Source: Bacillota bacterium
GTDB lineage: Bacteria; Bacillota; Negativicutes; Sporomusales; Sporomusaceae
Assembly: GCA_023443285.1 (NCBI GenBank)
Contig: JAEZVB010000050.1
Coordinates: forward strand, 1-64,000
DNA length: 64,000 bases
Direction: 5' to 3'
Part shown: piece after piece, positions 47,890 through 56,087 of the stretch
Position numbering within the stretch: position 1 is the first letter of the stretch
Layout of the letters: each line of letters opens with the position of its first letter
Notes under the pieces: generated by a model
The model's database searches: none
What the model saw: only the letters and a program-made list of their open reading frames with translations
Told to the model about the DNA's origin: nothing
Translations under genes and position numbers: made by a program

Positions 47890-47990
47890 CGGCCTGCGAG
47901 GTTAGCTGACGGGTTCGGGACAAAGGGAAATCCCTACCGCAAATGCGGATTCACCCCAGAAATGGTTCCCCCGCTTTCCTTTTTTGCTAG
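47890..47990 (-). ncRNA. c-di-AMP riboswitch (ydaO/yuaA)
   Basis: On the minus strand the conserved blocks of this class appear in order: GCGGGGGAACCA, GGGGTGAATCC, GCGGTAGGGA, TCCCGAACCCG and CAGCTAACCTCGCAGGC. It senses c-di-AMP, usually switching wall hydrolase and ion transport genes off. It ends about 18 bases before the start codon of the 3D-domain gene, so the ribosome binding site is right beside the aptamer. No terminator is visible between them. Confidence 0.92.
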
Positions 47991-48160
47991 GAAATTCGGC
48001 ATGGTCACATGATACAGGATAGTTATATTTTACGCAAACTCCGCTAGAAGGAATTATTGATAGATACTCATTATTAAGTACTGTATCCTTGAGATTGCTT
48101 GTCGATACGTATCCATAAATAGAAATTTCACAAAAGCATAAACTAAAGCTGGGTGAGTAT

Positions 48161-49528
48161 ATGGTAAAACATTGGTGCAAGGCTAAAAAACCGCACAAAA
48201 TCTTCCAATCACAGCCTCAAGATACGGAAGCCACCGAAAGAAAATATGACGTTATTGTTGTCGGTGCCGGGCCTGCTGGGCTAACAACCGCATATTTTCT
48301 GGCTCGCGACGGTCTTAACGTGCTTGTTATCGAACGCGGCCCTTATCCTGGGGCTAAAAGCTGCGGGGGTGCCAGTATTATGGCTGAGCATACCCATAAA
48401 CTTTTCCCCAACTTTTGGGAAGAATGCCAGTGTGAACGCTTGATTACTGATCAAGCCTATTGGCTGATGACTGAGGATTCTGTTTTATCTACCCGGTTTC
48501 AGAGCGCCCGCCTTGCTGCTGCACCCTACAACCGCTTTTCCGTCAAGCGTACTAAGCTCTATCAGTGGCTGGCAGATAAAGCAACCAAAGCCGGCGCGCA
48601 AGTGCTTTATAGCCATACGGTAAACCAAGTCCTATTTAATGATGCAGGTCTAGCTTCAGGGGTAGTAACGCTAAACTCTGATAACAAAACTTTTTTAGCA
48701 GATATCATTATTTTGGCAGATGGCGCTAATTCTTTACTGGCTGAACGTTCAGGCCTGGCAACAAGAGTAGACCCGGCCAATATATCCCTCTATGTAAAAG
48801 AGACTATTGCCTTGCCTTCCAGGCTAATTGAAGAGCGATTTAATCTTTCGCCAGGTGAGGGAACAATCATCGGGTTAATTGGTTATCCTACTGCTGGTTT
48901 TAACGGCACTGGCTCCATACATACTTTCAAAGATAGCATCAATATCAGTGTAGGTATGGCAATAACTAGCTTTTCCCTAGCAGGATTCAATCCTAACGAT
49001 TTATTAGAGCGCATAAAAAAACACCCTCACATCAGACAACTGATTGCGGGGGGCGAAACGATCGAATATGGCGGATCGGTAATTCCAGAAGGAGGTTATC
49101 ATGCTATTCCCCCATTGGTTCACCCCGGCTTGATGATTGTTGGCGATGCCGGATCCTTGGTTAATGGTACCCATGGTATAAACCTGGCCATGTGGTCAGG
49201 CTTTTACGCAGCTAAGGCCGGTTATGCCGCCAAAATCAGCCGAGACTATTCGGTTCGAAAGCTTTCATTATATACAGAACTTTTACAAGAAAGCTTCATT
49301 ATCCAGGATTTGAAAGCTAATGCCGGTGCTGCCAAGCTAATGCTTGACCTACCCTATGCTTTTGATCTCTATTCCCGCATGGCTAACGAAACAGCTTATC
49401 AGATATCACGAGTATATACCATGCCCAAACGTGCAAAACGGCGGATGGTATATACAAAATTAACAAGCATGCAGCCCTTATTCAAAATAGTATCTGACGT
49501 CTGGAAAACCTGGAAGGTGATTCGCTAA
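48161..49528 (+). CDS. fixC: FixC-like electron-transfer flavoprotein-quinone oxidoreductase
   Basis: A 455-residue FAD protein. The dinucleotide fold VIVVGAGPAGLTTAYFLARD is near residues 32-51, with CGG of the SCGGASI block, and GDAGSLVNGTHGINLAM near 330 is the second FAD motif. It matches FixC, which passes electrons from an electron-transferring flavoprotein to quinone or ferredoxin. An extra 28 residues precede the FAD fold. fixX follows with no gap. The partner flavoprotein genes fixAB are not in this window. Confidence 0.9.
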   Translation: MVKHWCKAKKPHKIFQSQPQDTEATERKYDVIVVGAGPAGLTTAYFLARDGLNVLVIERGPYPGAKSCGGASIMAEHTHKLFPNFWEECQCERLITDQAYWLMTEDSVLSTRFQSARLAAAPYNRFSVKRTKLYQWLADKATKAGAQVLYSHTVNQVLFNDAGLASGVVTLNSDNKTFLADIIILADGANSLLAERSGLATRVDPANISLYVKETIALPSRLIEERFNLSPGEGTIIGLIGYPTAGFNGTGSIHTFKDSINISVGMAITSFSLAGFNPNDLLERIKKHPHIRQLIAGGETIEYGGSVIPEGGYHAIPPLVHPGLMIVGDAGSLVNGTHGINLAMWSGFYAAKAGYAAKISRDYSVRKLSLYTELLQESFIIQDLKANAGAAKLMLDLPYAFDLYSRMANETAYQISRVYTMPKRAKRRMVYTKLTSMQPLFKIVSDVWKTWKVIR

Positions 49529-49813
49529 ATGCAATTACAGTATAAAATTTCTCTTATATATTTTGATCCTGATGACAACACACAGCATGTTACCATACAA
49601 AACCAGGAGCATTGCACTGAGTGCAAGGAAAAACATTGCCTAACCCTCTGCCCTACCGGCGTATTCAAATGGGACTGCCAAATTGACAGTCCCATAATGG
49701 TTTATTATAAGCAATGTATTGAGTGCGGCGCCTGCCGGCTGGTCTGCAAGTTTGACAACATCCTATTTGACTACCCGTCAGGAGGCAAGGGCGTAGTTTT
49801 TCGGGAGGGCTAG
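49529..49813 (+). CDS. fixX: FixX-like ferredoxin
   Basis: A 94-residue ferredoxin-like protein. The cysteine pattern is CTECKEKHCLTLC...CIECGACRLVCKF, with the incomplete first cluster typical of FixX. It works with FixC. Its start overlaps the fixC end, with AAGGTGATT upstream. Its stop overlaps the converging gene by four bases. Confidence 0.9.
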   Translation: MQLQYKISLIYFDPDDNTQHVTIQNQEHCTECKEKHCLTLCPTGVFKWDCQIDSPIMVYYKQCIECGACRLVCKFDNILFDYPSGGKGVVFREG

Positions 49814-50298
49814 TCTTTTCCCAACATGAAGGGTGCAAAACCAAGTTCCCCCCAATAGTAATTGCAGTAAATTTGGATAATACTATTTAATCGTCGAAGT
49901 AAGATTCTTTTCACATGACTAAGTGAATTAAAAAACAGCCGACTTTGGGGATGAGCACTGTTAGTAGCCGCCTGCTGATAAAATTGGGCTGTTTTATCGA
50001 TTTCTATGGAAAGCTGCCAAAGAGTTATTAACACCTGTAAGCTGGCGTTAGTAACCTCCTTGGATAAGGTAAGTTGCTGCCATACGGTATCTGAACCTAG
50101 CAACTCGGACTCATTCACCTGCGGATAAGCAGCAATATCAATATTTACTGTGTTAGCCACTGCTAATAGCTCCAGCAACGCTTTCTGGCTTTGCTCAATA
50201 AGCGTAATTAACGATGCAATGTCCGCTGGCGCATCTAGCTTGGCCACTTGATTAATGATAGCTGTTTCAATTTCAATAGCGAATTGTATAGGCAGCAT
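49810..50298 (-). CDS. Helical protein of unknown function
   Basis: A 162-residue, all-helical protein. The pattern EIDKTAQFYQQAA followed by RLFFNSLSHVKRILLRRL resembles ferritin-like four-helix proteins, but the metal-binding Glu and His residues of rubrerythrin are not evident. There is no signal peptide. AAGGTGGTG precedes the ATG. It lies after the tautomerase gene. Family assignment is tentative. Confidence 0.55.
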   Translation of the reverse strand: MLPIQFAIEIETAIINQVAKLDAPADIASLITLIEQSQKALLELLAVANTVNIDIAAYPQVNESELLGSDTVWQQLTLSKEVTNASLQVLITLWQLSIEIDKTAQFYQQAATNSAHPQSRLFFNSLSHVKRILLRRLNSIIQIYCNYYWGELGFAPFMLGKD

Positions 50299-50322
50299 TC
50301 TCGGGCACCACCTTTTTAAAGA

Positions 50323-50352
50323 TTAGGCCATTTCGTAAACGAAATGGCCTAA
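50323..50352. terminator. Hairpin after the tautomerase gene
   Basis: TTAGGCCATTTCGT pairs with ACGAAATGGCCTAA. There is no long T-run on the minus strand, so partial read-through into the helical protein gene is possible. Confidence 0.6.
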
Positions 50353-50356
50353 TAAT

Positions 50357-50542
50357 TTATTTATCAGACATCAATACACCTGCTTTGGCAATATGCTGAG
50401 CAGGAGCTTCTCTAAGTACAATAGTTACAGCCTCTTTAGGGCACTTGGCGGTATCAACAATGGCTTCGGTTACTCTTTTAACCATCTCACGCTTTTGTTC
50501 TAAAGAACGACCCTCCACTAAGTCAATTTGTACGATTGGCAT
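50357..50542 (-). CDS. 4-Oxalocrotonate tautomerase family protein
   Basis: A 61-residue tautomerase-fold protein. With the start at 50542 it begins MPIVQIDLVEGR, so that proline 1, the catalytic base of the family, is exposed. GGGAGGTGAAC precedes this ATG, which decides the start. The substrate is unknown; the Gram-positive homologues form hexamers. Confidence 0.88.
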   Translation of the reverse strand: MPIVQIDLVEGRSLEQKREMVKRVTEAIVDTAKCPKEAVTIVLREAPAQHIAKAGVLMSDK

Positions 50543-50729
50543 TTGGTTCACCTCCCCCTAAGCAGTTTTGATTTCTATATAGTATTTTCTTTATTTTTAA
50601 GTTAAATTCCTGCCAATAGAAACTCTTTTTAGACTGACATAAAAAGCTTCGCGAGTAACACTTTTCTGCTACTTTTCATACAGTATAGTAACATACCTGT
50701 TTATTAGATATTAAAGGGGGTCTATACTT

Positions 50730-51335
50730 ATGAGCATATTCAAAGAACTCCGCAACGAATGCTTAATTAGGGAACTCGAGCATGAGTTAAACACAGACGT
50801 ATTATTGTTCGGTTTTGACGGTATAGTTTACTTTGGAAACCTACAAAAAATTGAAGACTGCCGTGTAGCCTATCTGTCGCCGGCCATCGAAGCTGAATCT
50901 AATGTTGAGATCCTTTCTCCTGGTGGCGAGGTTGTGGATGTACGGTTCCTGCAGGTTGATTTGTGGCAAATCATTGCAAAGGCTACCGGCGTAAAGACCA
51001 GTCCATTTGACAATGGTCCTGGACTTATTGGTGACGCCGCGCAAGAAACGCAAAGAACCGAAGAAAGCGAGCGCCAAGAAAGTCATACCTTGATTTGTGT
51101 TTTAAGACGTATGATTGGTGACGAAGTAGTTATTACCACGCTTGGTGGTTTCATATTCCAAGGAACGCTAGGCAATGTTGACGATGAACTGGCGTTTATC
51201 TCTGTCGATGAAATTTTTGGCCCAGCTACCTCCTCGGGAATTTCTGATGATGTAGTAAGTACAGCAGTAATTAATCTTGAAGCCATAACCTCAGTATCCC
51301 GTTCTGCGGAAAGTTGTTGTTCGCACCATCGGTAA
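50730..51335 (+). CDS. Protein with two related beta-rich repeats, unknown function
   Basis: A 201-residue cytosolic protein made of two halves joined by a polar linker at about residues 95-118. Each half has a block with the form V-L/I-x-T-x-x-G-x-x-x-x-G-x-L-x-x-V/I-x-D followed by AxLS or AFIS. The halves are LLFGFDGIVYFGNLQKIED and VVITTLGGFIFQGTLGNVDD. The pattern resembles Sm-like or other small beta barrels, but I do not know a named family. The HipA-like kinase gene follows after 106 bases. AAAGGGGG precedes the ATG. Confidence 0.6.
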   Translation: MSIFKELRNECLIRELEHELNTDVLLFGFDGIVYFGNLQKIEDCRVAYLSPAIEAESNVEILSPGGEVVDVRFLQVDLWQIIAKATGVKTSPFDNGPGLIGDAAQETQRTEESERQESHTLICVLRRMIGDEVVITTLGGFIFQGTLGNVDDELAFISVDEIFGPATSSGISDDVVSTAVINLEAITSVSRSAESCCSHHR

Positions 51336-51441
51336 AGTAAAAAGCTGACAAATACCATGCTAATGTTAGGGTAAAAGACTCGGTGAATTTTTTTACCGGG
51401 TCTTTTATACTGGAAACTATTTTTCGGGGAGGTTCGCCAAC

Positions 51442-52296
51442 ATGCTACTGGCTGTCGAATATTTAGGAGAAGTGGGAGTCGGTGTTACTTTGCCCCAGTT
51501 CTTTCGTGCTTGTGATGGAAATACCTATGTAGTAAAATTCCAAAACAATCAGCTTCGCTCAAAGGTATTAGTCAGTGAATTATTAGCAGCTAAGTTAGGT
51601 ACAATCATGGGTTTATGTTTTCCCCCAAGCGATGTCATTGAAATAAATGAGCGGCTAGTGAATAAAAACCCCTGCCTTCTGGATTTAGGTTTGGCGCCCG
51701 GACGATATTTTGCTTCTCTGTATTTAGAGCGTGCAGAATATGTTGGGAAAGATAGATTATCGAAAGCCAGCAATGTATCGGCAATGGCAGGTGTACTATT
51801 ATTTGATCATATATTTCACAATGCAGATCGAGCTAAAAATCAAAAAAATCTCCTACTCAGACTTGAAGATGAGCACTATACAGTTTATGCCATAGATAAT
51901 TCCCATCTGTTTCGATCTAGTCGTTGGGACATAGATTCCCTTCAGAAACTTGGAACAAAAATAAAGATCTATTATTACCAGCATTATCGCAACTTGCTTA
52001 AAGACATTCTTTCAGCTCAAGATTTTATTCCCTATATCGAGATAGTAAAAAAGATTAGCAATGAGCAGATTGACAGCATTGTGCAAGAAATCCCCAAGGA
52101 ATGGCTACCAGATGAAACAGAGCGCCAGACCCTGGCTACTTACACTAAACTCCGTAGAGATATGGCAGATGAAATCTGGGAAAAACTTAGCAAATTCATT
52201 CCTCGCAGCCGTGGTGGAAATCGCTGGCTATTTTCTTCTTCTCCGCCACCAGAGAACAATATAAATAAGTACCACGAGCAAGGTAATAAATATTAG
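51442..52296 (+). CDS. HipA-like kinase domain protein
   Basis: A 284-residue protein of the HipA-like kinase domain (HipA_2) family. Markers are the TYVVKFQNNQ block near residue 28 with the ATP-binding Lys, and HNADRAKNQKNLL near residue 130 with the catalytic Asp and metal-binding Asn. The activation-loop region IDNSHLF follows. The protein lacks the DNA-binding part and the HipB partner, so a classical toxin-antitoxin pair is unlikely. The substrate is unknown. GGGGAGGTTC precedes the ATG. Its last 69 bases overlap the converging TVP38 gene. Confidence 0.75.
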   Translation: MLLAVEYLGEVGVGVTLPQFFRACDGNTYVVKFQNNQLRSKVLVSELLAAKLGTIMGLCFPPSDVIEINERLVNKNPCLLDLGLAPGRYFASLYLERAEYVGKDRLSKASNVSAMAGVLLFDHIFHNADRAKNQKNLLLRLEDEHYTVYAIDNSHLFRSSRWDIDSLQKLGTKIKIYYYQHYRNLLKDILSAQDFIPYIEIVKKISNEQIDSIVQEIPKEWLPDETERQTLATYTKLRRDMADEIWEKLSKFIPRSRGGNRWLFSSSPPPENNINKYHEQGNKY

Positions 52297-52887
52297 CCGC
52301 CCCATGTTCTCGCCAGCAAAAACAATGTCATGACCAAGGAGAACTTTAATAATAACTGGTGGTAATTTACCCAATAAAGTTGCCCACCAAAAATCCTTAA
52401 ATGACATTCGGCTAATGGCGGCAACGGCTGTAATTATACCAGACGGTGCCAGCGGCAATAGTCTGGCTATCAATAATGCTTTAAATCCATTTTCAGCACT
52501 ATAATCATCAACCTGTTTTAAATACCGGCTTTTAGTAATCCAGCCTTCAACAGTATGTCTAAAGAAATACCGGGCAAATACAAACATAACGACAGCGCCA
52601 ATAACTTCGCCAGCCCAGGATATCATTGTGCCCCAGAAAAGTCCAAAAACAATACCTGCTGCTCCTGATAAAATCATAAACGGAAAAACAATTGTAAAGG
52701 TCATAACAACAAATAAACTAATTGTGACAAAAATAGAGCTAGCGCCAAAAGAGCGAAGATACTCTGCTAGTGCGGCAATATCACCTTTCTCAATAATTCC
52801 ATATGCATGGTGAAAAAATTCGGGTTGCCACATGTAGGTAAATCCGATTATTGCTGCAATAGCAAACCAGCCAATTAATTTGTTCAT
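52228..52887 (-). CDS. TVP38/TMEM64 (DedA-like) membrane protein
   Basis: A 219-residue membrane protein with about five hydrophobic segments. The SNARE-associated/DedA block is visible in FGLFWGTMISWAGEVIGAVVMF and in ALLIARLLPLAPSGIITAV. Such proteins move lipids or proton-dependent substrates across the membrane. ATG 52887 has AGGATGG upstream. It converges on the HipA-like gene with a 69-base overlap. Confidence 0.88.
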   Translation of the reverse strand: MNKLIGWFAIAAIIGFTYMWQPEFFHHAYGIIEKGDIAALAEYLRSFGASSIFVTISLFVVMTFTIVFPFMILSGAAGIVFGLFWGTMISWAGEVIGAVVMFVFARYFFRHTVEGWITKSRYLKQVDDYSAENGFKALLIARLLPLAPSGIITAVAAISRMSFKDFWWATLLGKLPPVIIKVLLGHDIVFAGENMGRLIFITLLVVLIYIVLWWRRRRK

Positions 52888-52909
52888 TAATACCATCCTG
52901 TTCTCTAAA

Positions 52910-52934
52910 AACAGCGCTGTATGGCAGCGCTGTT
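52910..52934 (-). terminator. Terminator of the small Cys-rich gene
   Basis: AACAGCGCTG pairs with CAGCGCTGTT; T5 follows on the minus strand. Confidence 0.8.
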
Positions 52935-52939
52935 AATGT

Positions 52940-53140
52940 CTATTCCCACTGAGAGATTTCTTTTTGGAAGATCGTGCAAGAGCCACCTAACCAATTGGTG
53001 CAGTCCGTGCAACGTCGCCTAAAATCTTTATCTGACACGTTAAGAAGCGAATATCCATATCCCATAGCATTAATAATATGTTCAAACTCCTGACATTCTT
53101 CGGCAATACTGCTAAGCTGCTTTTGTGTGTAATTCCCCAT
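52940..53140 (-). CDS. Small Cys-containing protein of unknown function
   Basis: A 66-residue protein with four cysteines, including CTDCTNWLGGSC, which could bind metal. The first half is helical. The start 53140 has GGTGG just upstream. The family is not recognised. It has its own terminator. Confidence 0.5.
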   Translation of the reverse strand: MGNYTQKQLSSIAEECQEFEHIINAMGYGYSLLNVSDKDFRRRCTDCTNWLGGSCTIFQKEISQWE

Positions 53141-53291
53141 TTTTCCACCACTCCTCACGACTATTTGTCTTTAGTGTGCGCGAGGTGCTAAAAAAAATAA
53201 GAAATTTTTTAAAAAGTTTTAGTGAAACCATGTATAAATACTGTCTAGAATGCCAATATTATGAATGTAAATTTTCTCCTCTCCCATAATT

Positions 53292-53318
53292 GACGGCCTT
53301 CGGGTCGTCCCTTTTTTT
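53292..53318 (+). terminator. Terminator on the plus strand without a known gene
   Basis: GACGGCC pairs with GGGTCGTC around TTC (one G-T pair), followed by a T7 run on the plus strand. No plus-strand gene precedes it. A small RNA may end here. Confidence 0.55.
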
Positions 53319-53320
53319 GT

Positions 53321-55393
53321 CTATCGGCAAAATATCATATTAAATTTTTCTCCAAACCACTCTTGCAGTGTTTTCCAGACCTTGTCTAAATAAGAAGAAG
53401 AGCATACCGTCTCTTGCGCGGCACGTCTGGCTTCCAGCAATATGTCTGTATCTCTTACAATATCAGCAATCCTTAAATCAGGCAAGCCATGTTGATTGGT
53501 GCCAAAGAACTGTCCCGGTCCGCGTAGCAGCAGATCCTTTTCAGCAAGTACAAACCCATCATTTACCTGCGTCATAATCTTAAGACGCTCAAGAGTTTCT
53601 TCATTAGTACTGTCAGATAATAAAATACAATAGGATTTATGCTCTCCCCGGCCAACTCGGCCACGCAACTGGTGGAGTTGTGCCAAACCGAAACGGTCAG
53701 CTCCTTCGATAATCATAACTGTCGCATTGGGCACATTAACCCCTACTTCAATTACAGTTGTGGCAACAAGTGCATTAATTTCGCCGCAGGAAAAAGCCGC
53801 CATGACAGCCTCTTTTTCCTGGGCTTTCATTTTGCCATGTAACAAACCGCAAGCAATGTTTTTAAAATAAGTTGCTGAAAGCTCTTCATGAATTTTTACT
53901 GCCGACTGAGCCTCTACTTTATCTGATTCATCCACCAGCGGACACACGATATATACCTGCCGTCCGGCCTTGATTTGTTCGAGTGCAAATAGGTACACCT
54001 TTTCCCGGCGGCTTTTTCCCCGTGAGTAGGTAGCAATTGGCTGCCGTCCAGGCGGCAGTTCATGGATAACGGATACATCCAGGTCGCCATATACAGTAAG
54101 CGCCATAGTCCTCGGGATAGGTGTTGCGGTCATAATAAGCACATCTGGTTGGTTGCCTTTGCCTTCCAGCTTCGCACGCTGGCGCACACCAAACCGATGC
54201 TGTTCATCAGTAACCACCAGACCTAGCTGCGCAAATTCAACATCATCTTGAATAAGCGCATGGGTACCGACAACCACATCAATTAAGCCTTCCTTAAAAT
54301 GGCGTAAAATTTTATCCCGGGCACGCCTTGTCTGTTTCCCTGTCAGTATGGTCAATCGAATACCCTGCGGCGATAGTAATTGAGCCAAGGTGTGATAGTG
54401 TTGTTCGGCTAATATCTCAGTTGGCGCCATCATTGCGCCCTGGTAACCGCTGTCTACTGTTTTAGTCAGAGCAATCGCGGCAATAACTGTTTTTCCTGAG
54501 CCGACATCCCCTTGAACCAACCGCTGCATTGGGGTAGTATCTTCCATATCGGCTTTTATTTCTTGTAATGTTTTCAATTGGTCATTAGTCAACGCAAATG
54601 GCAGGCTTTTTTCAACTTTGGACACTAGCAAGCCGTCAGGTGCATGTTTAATGCCTTTAGAACTACTTTTAGTTTTTTGCTTCAAATAAGCCAAGCCACA
54701 TTGCAACAAATACAGTTCTTCAAACACTAAGCGGCGCCGCGCTTCAGACAGAATCTCCATACTTGCAGGAAAGTGAATATTGACTACTGCCTTTTGGCGA
54801 GTCATAAGATTATGTTTAACTACTATATTGTCAGGAAGAGTTTCAACAACCACAGACGATAACGAATTTTGAAAAAACTCCACCGCTTGCAGGGTAAGAG
54901 AGCGCAGGCGCCATTGCGGCAGATCATCGATAGTAGGATAAACAGGAATAATGTGGCCAGCACCAGCAGTATATTCAGAAGCTAGCTCAATATCTGGTTT
55001 ATTTATTTCAAGAATAGACTGGCGACGCTGAATTTTTCCTGATATAATAAGCTCCATCCCAAGTTTGTATCTGTTTTTAATATAAGATTGATTGAACCAG
55101 GTAAGCTGAACGATACCAGAAGAGTCACGGACGATCATTTTGAGTATTTTAAGACCACGCTGCGATCTTTGTTCGTTAATAGTAATGACTACCGCCCGGA
55201 AGCTTTCATATAAGCCTTCAGTCAACTCCGCAATCAGTTTAAGCGAACTTCGGTCTTCGTATCGGCGCGGATAATGGCTTAGAAGCTGACCAATAGTAAC
55301 AATCCCCAGTCTGTTAAATTTAGCAGCATTGGCCGGTCCTACGCCTTTTAAATATTGAATTTGGTTCGATAGAATATTTTGAATGAGAATCAC
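53321..55393 (-). CDS. recG: ATP-dependent DNA helicase RecG
   Basis: A 690-residue superfamily 2 helicase that remodels stalled forks and recombination intermediates. The N-terminal wedge domain includes the oligonucleotide-binding fold, then Walker A (GDVGSGKT) near residue 295, the DEQH box (TDEQHRFGV) near 395, and QLRGRVGRG near 600. It is full length. The start is GTG, one base after the stop of the small upstream gene, so the two are translationally close. Confidence 0.96.
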   Translation of the reverse strand: MILIQNILSNQIQYLKGVGPANAAKFNRLGIVTIGQLLSHYPRRYEDRSSLKLIAELTEGLYESFRAVVITINEQRSQRGLKILKMIVRDSSGIVQLTWFNQSYIKNRYKLGMELIISGKIQRRQSILEINKPDIELASEYTAGAGHIIPVYPTIDDLPQWRLRSLTLQAVEFFQNSLSSVVVETLPDNIVVKHNLMTRQKAVVNIHFPASMEILSEARRRLVFEELYLLQCGLAYLKQKTKSSSKGIKHAPDGLLVSKVEKSLPFALTNDQLKTLQEIKADMEDTTPMQRLVQGDVGSGKTVIAAIALTKTVDSGYQGAMMAPTEILAEQHYHTLAQLLSPQGIRLTILTGKQTRRARDKILRHFKEGLIDVVVGTHALIQDDVEFAQLGLVVTDEQHRFGVRQRAKLEGKGNQPDVLIMTATPIPRTMALTVYGDLDVSVIHELPPGRQPIATYSRGKSRREKVYLFALEQIKAGRQVYIVCPLVDESDKVEAQSAVKIHEELSATYFKNIACGLLHGKMKAQEKEAVMAAFSCGEINALVATTVIEVGVNVPNATVMIIEGADRFGLAQLHQLRGRVGRGEHKSYCILLSDSTNEETLERLKIMTQVNDGFVLAEKDLLLRGPGQFFGTNQHGLPDLRIADIVRDTDILLEARRAAQETVCSSSYLDKVWKTLQEWFGEKFNMIFCR

Positions 55394-55394
55394 C

Positions 55395-55601
55395 TTACGA
55401 TTTATTGGTTTCCACTAGCAAATCATTTAACTCTGCAAGTAAAGCTTCAATATCAATATCATGCATGTAGGCACCATTTTCTATAGTTTCCGTCATTGAA
55501 CCCATGCAGCCAATGCAACCCATACCATATTTCATGAAAATTTTGCGAGCCTGCGGATGTGAACGCAGTGCATCAATTATCGGAGTGCTTTTGGTAATCA
55601 T
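55395..55601 (-). CDS. DUF1858 protein
   Basis: A 68-residue protein with the DUF1858 fold, known from hybrid cluster protein neighbourhoods: helical, with MGCIGCMGS near residue 27 containing two cysteines. Its function is unknown. It is directly before recG, one base apart. GGGGGGC lies upstream of the ATG. Confidence 0.85.
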   Translation of the reverse strand: MITKSTPIIDALRSHPQARKIFMKYGMGCIGCMGSMTETIENGAYMHDIDIEALLAELNDLLVETNKS

Positions 55602-55796
55602 AGTTAAGCCCCCCTTTATTTACTTATTTCTATTTTCAATATAATACGCTCAATTCCTGCTGATGTACACTAATTGCAAGGTATTTATGAAAATATCATA
55701 CGAAAATTTTATTTTCCCTTGCATATCATAACTAAATTATGCTAAAATAGTCATGTTGACTACATGAGAATAAAATCCTACAGGAGGTGGAAATAG

Positions 55797-55988
55797 ATGG
55801 CAAATTTATGTGAGATTTGCGGTAAAGGTGAGCGTTCGGGCTTCAATGTCAGCCATTCCAACCTTAAAACCAAGCGCACTTGGAAACCTAATATACAAAG
55901 AGTTAAAGCATTAGTTAAAGGTGAAATTAAACGGGTTAATATTTGCACCCGTTGCCTGCGTTCCGGTAAAATCCAACGCGCGGTATAA
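55797..55988 (+). CDS. rpmB: 50S ribosomal protein L28
   Basis: A 63-residue ribosomal protein. CEICGK at the start and CTRCLRSGK near the end are the two zinc-knuckle pairs of the zinc-type L28. AGGAGGTGG precedes the ATG. It is monocistronic with its own terminator. Confidence 0.97.
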   Translation: MANLCEICGKGERSGFNVSHSNLKTKRTWKPNIQRVKALVKGEIKRVNICTRCLRSGKIQRAV

Positions 55989-56003
55989 TTAATGTGAGCA
56001 ATT

Positions 56004-56029
56004 AAGGACTTGAGATCAAGTCCTTTTTT
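56004..56029 (+). terminator. Terminator of rpmB
   Basis: AAGGACTTGA pairs with TCAAGTCCTT, followed by T6. Confidence 0.9.
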
Positions 56030-56040
56030 ATTATCCCAAA

Positions 56041-56073
56041 AAACCAGCGGTGCTTATACCCGCTGGTTTTTTG
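56041..56073. terminator. Bidirectional terminator after hslO
   Basis: AACCAGCGG pairs with CCGCTGGTT with T-runs on both sides. It mainly serves hslO on the minus strand. Confidence 0.85.
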
Positions 56074-56087
56074 TTTAGTCTATTTTC

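Noticed and set aside
51442..52296. HipA toxin of a toxin-antitoxin pair
   Set aside because: No HipB-type HTH gene is next to it and the protein belongs to the shorter HipA-like kinase domain group.
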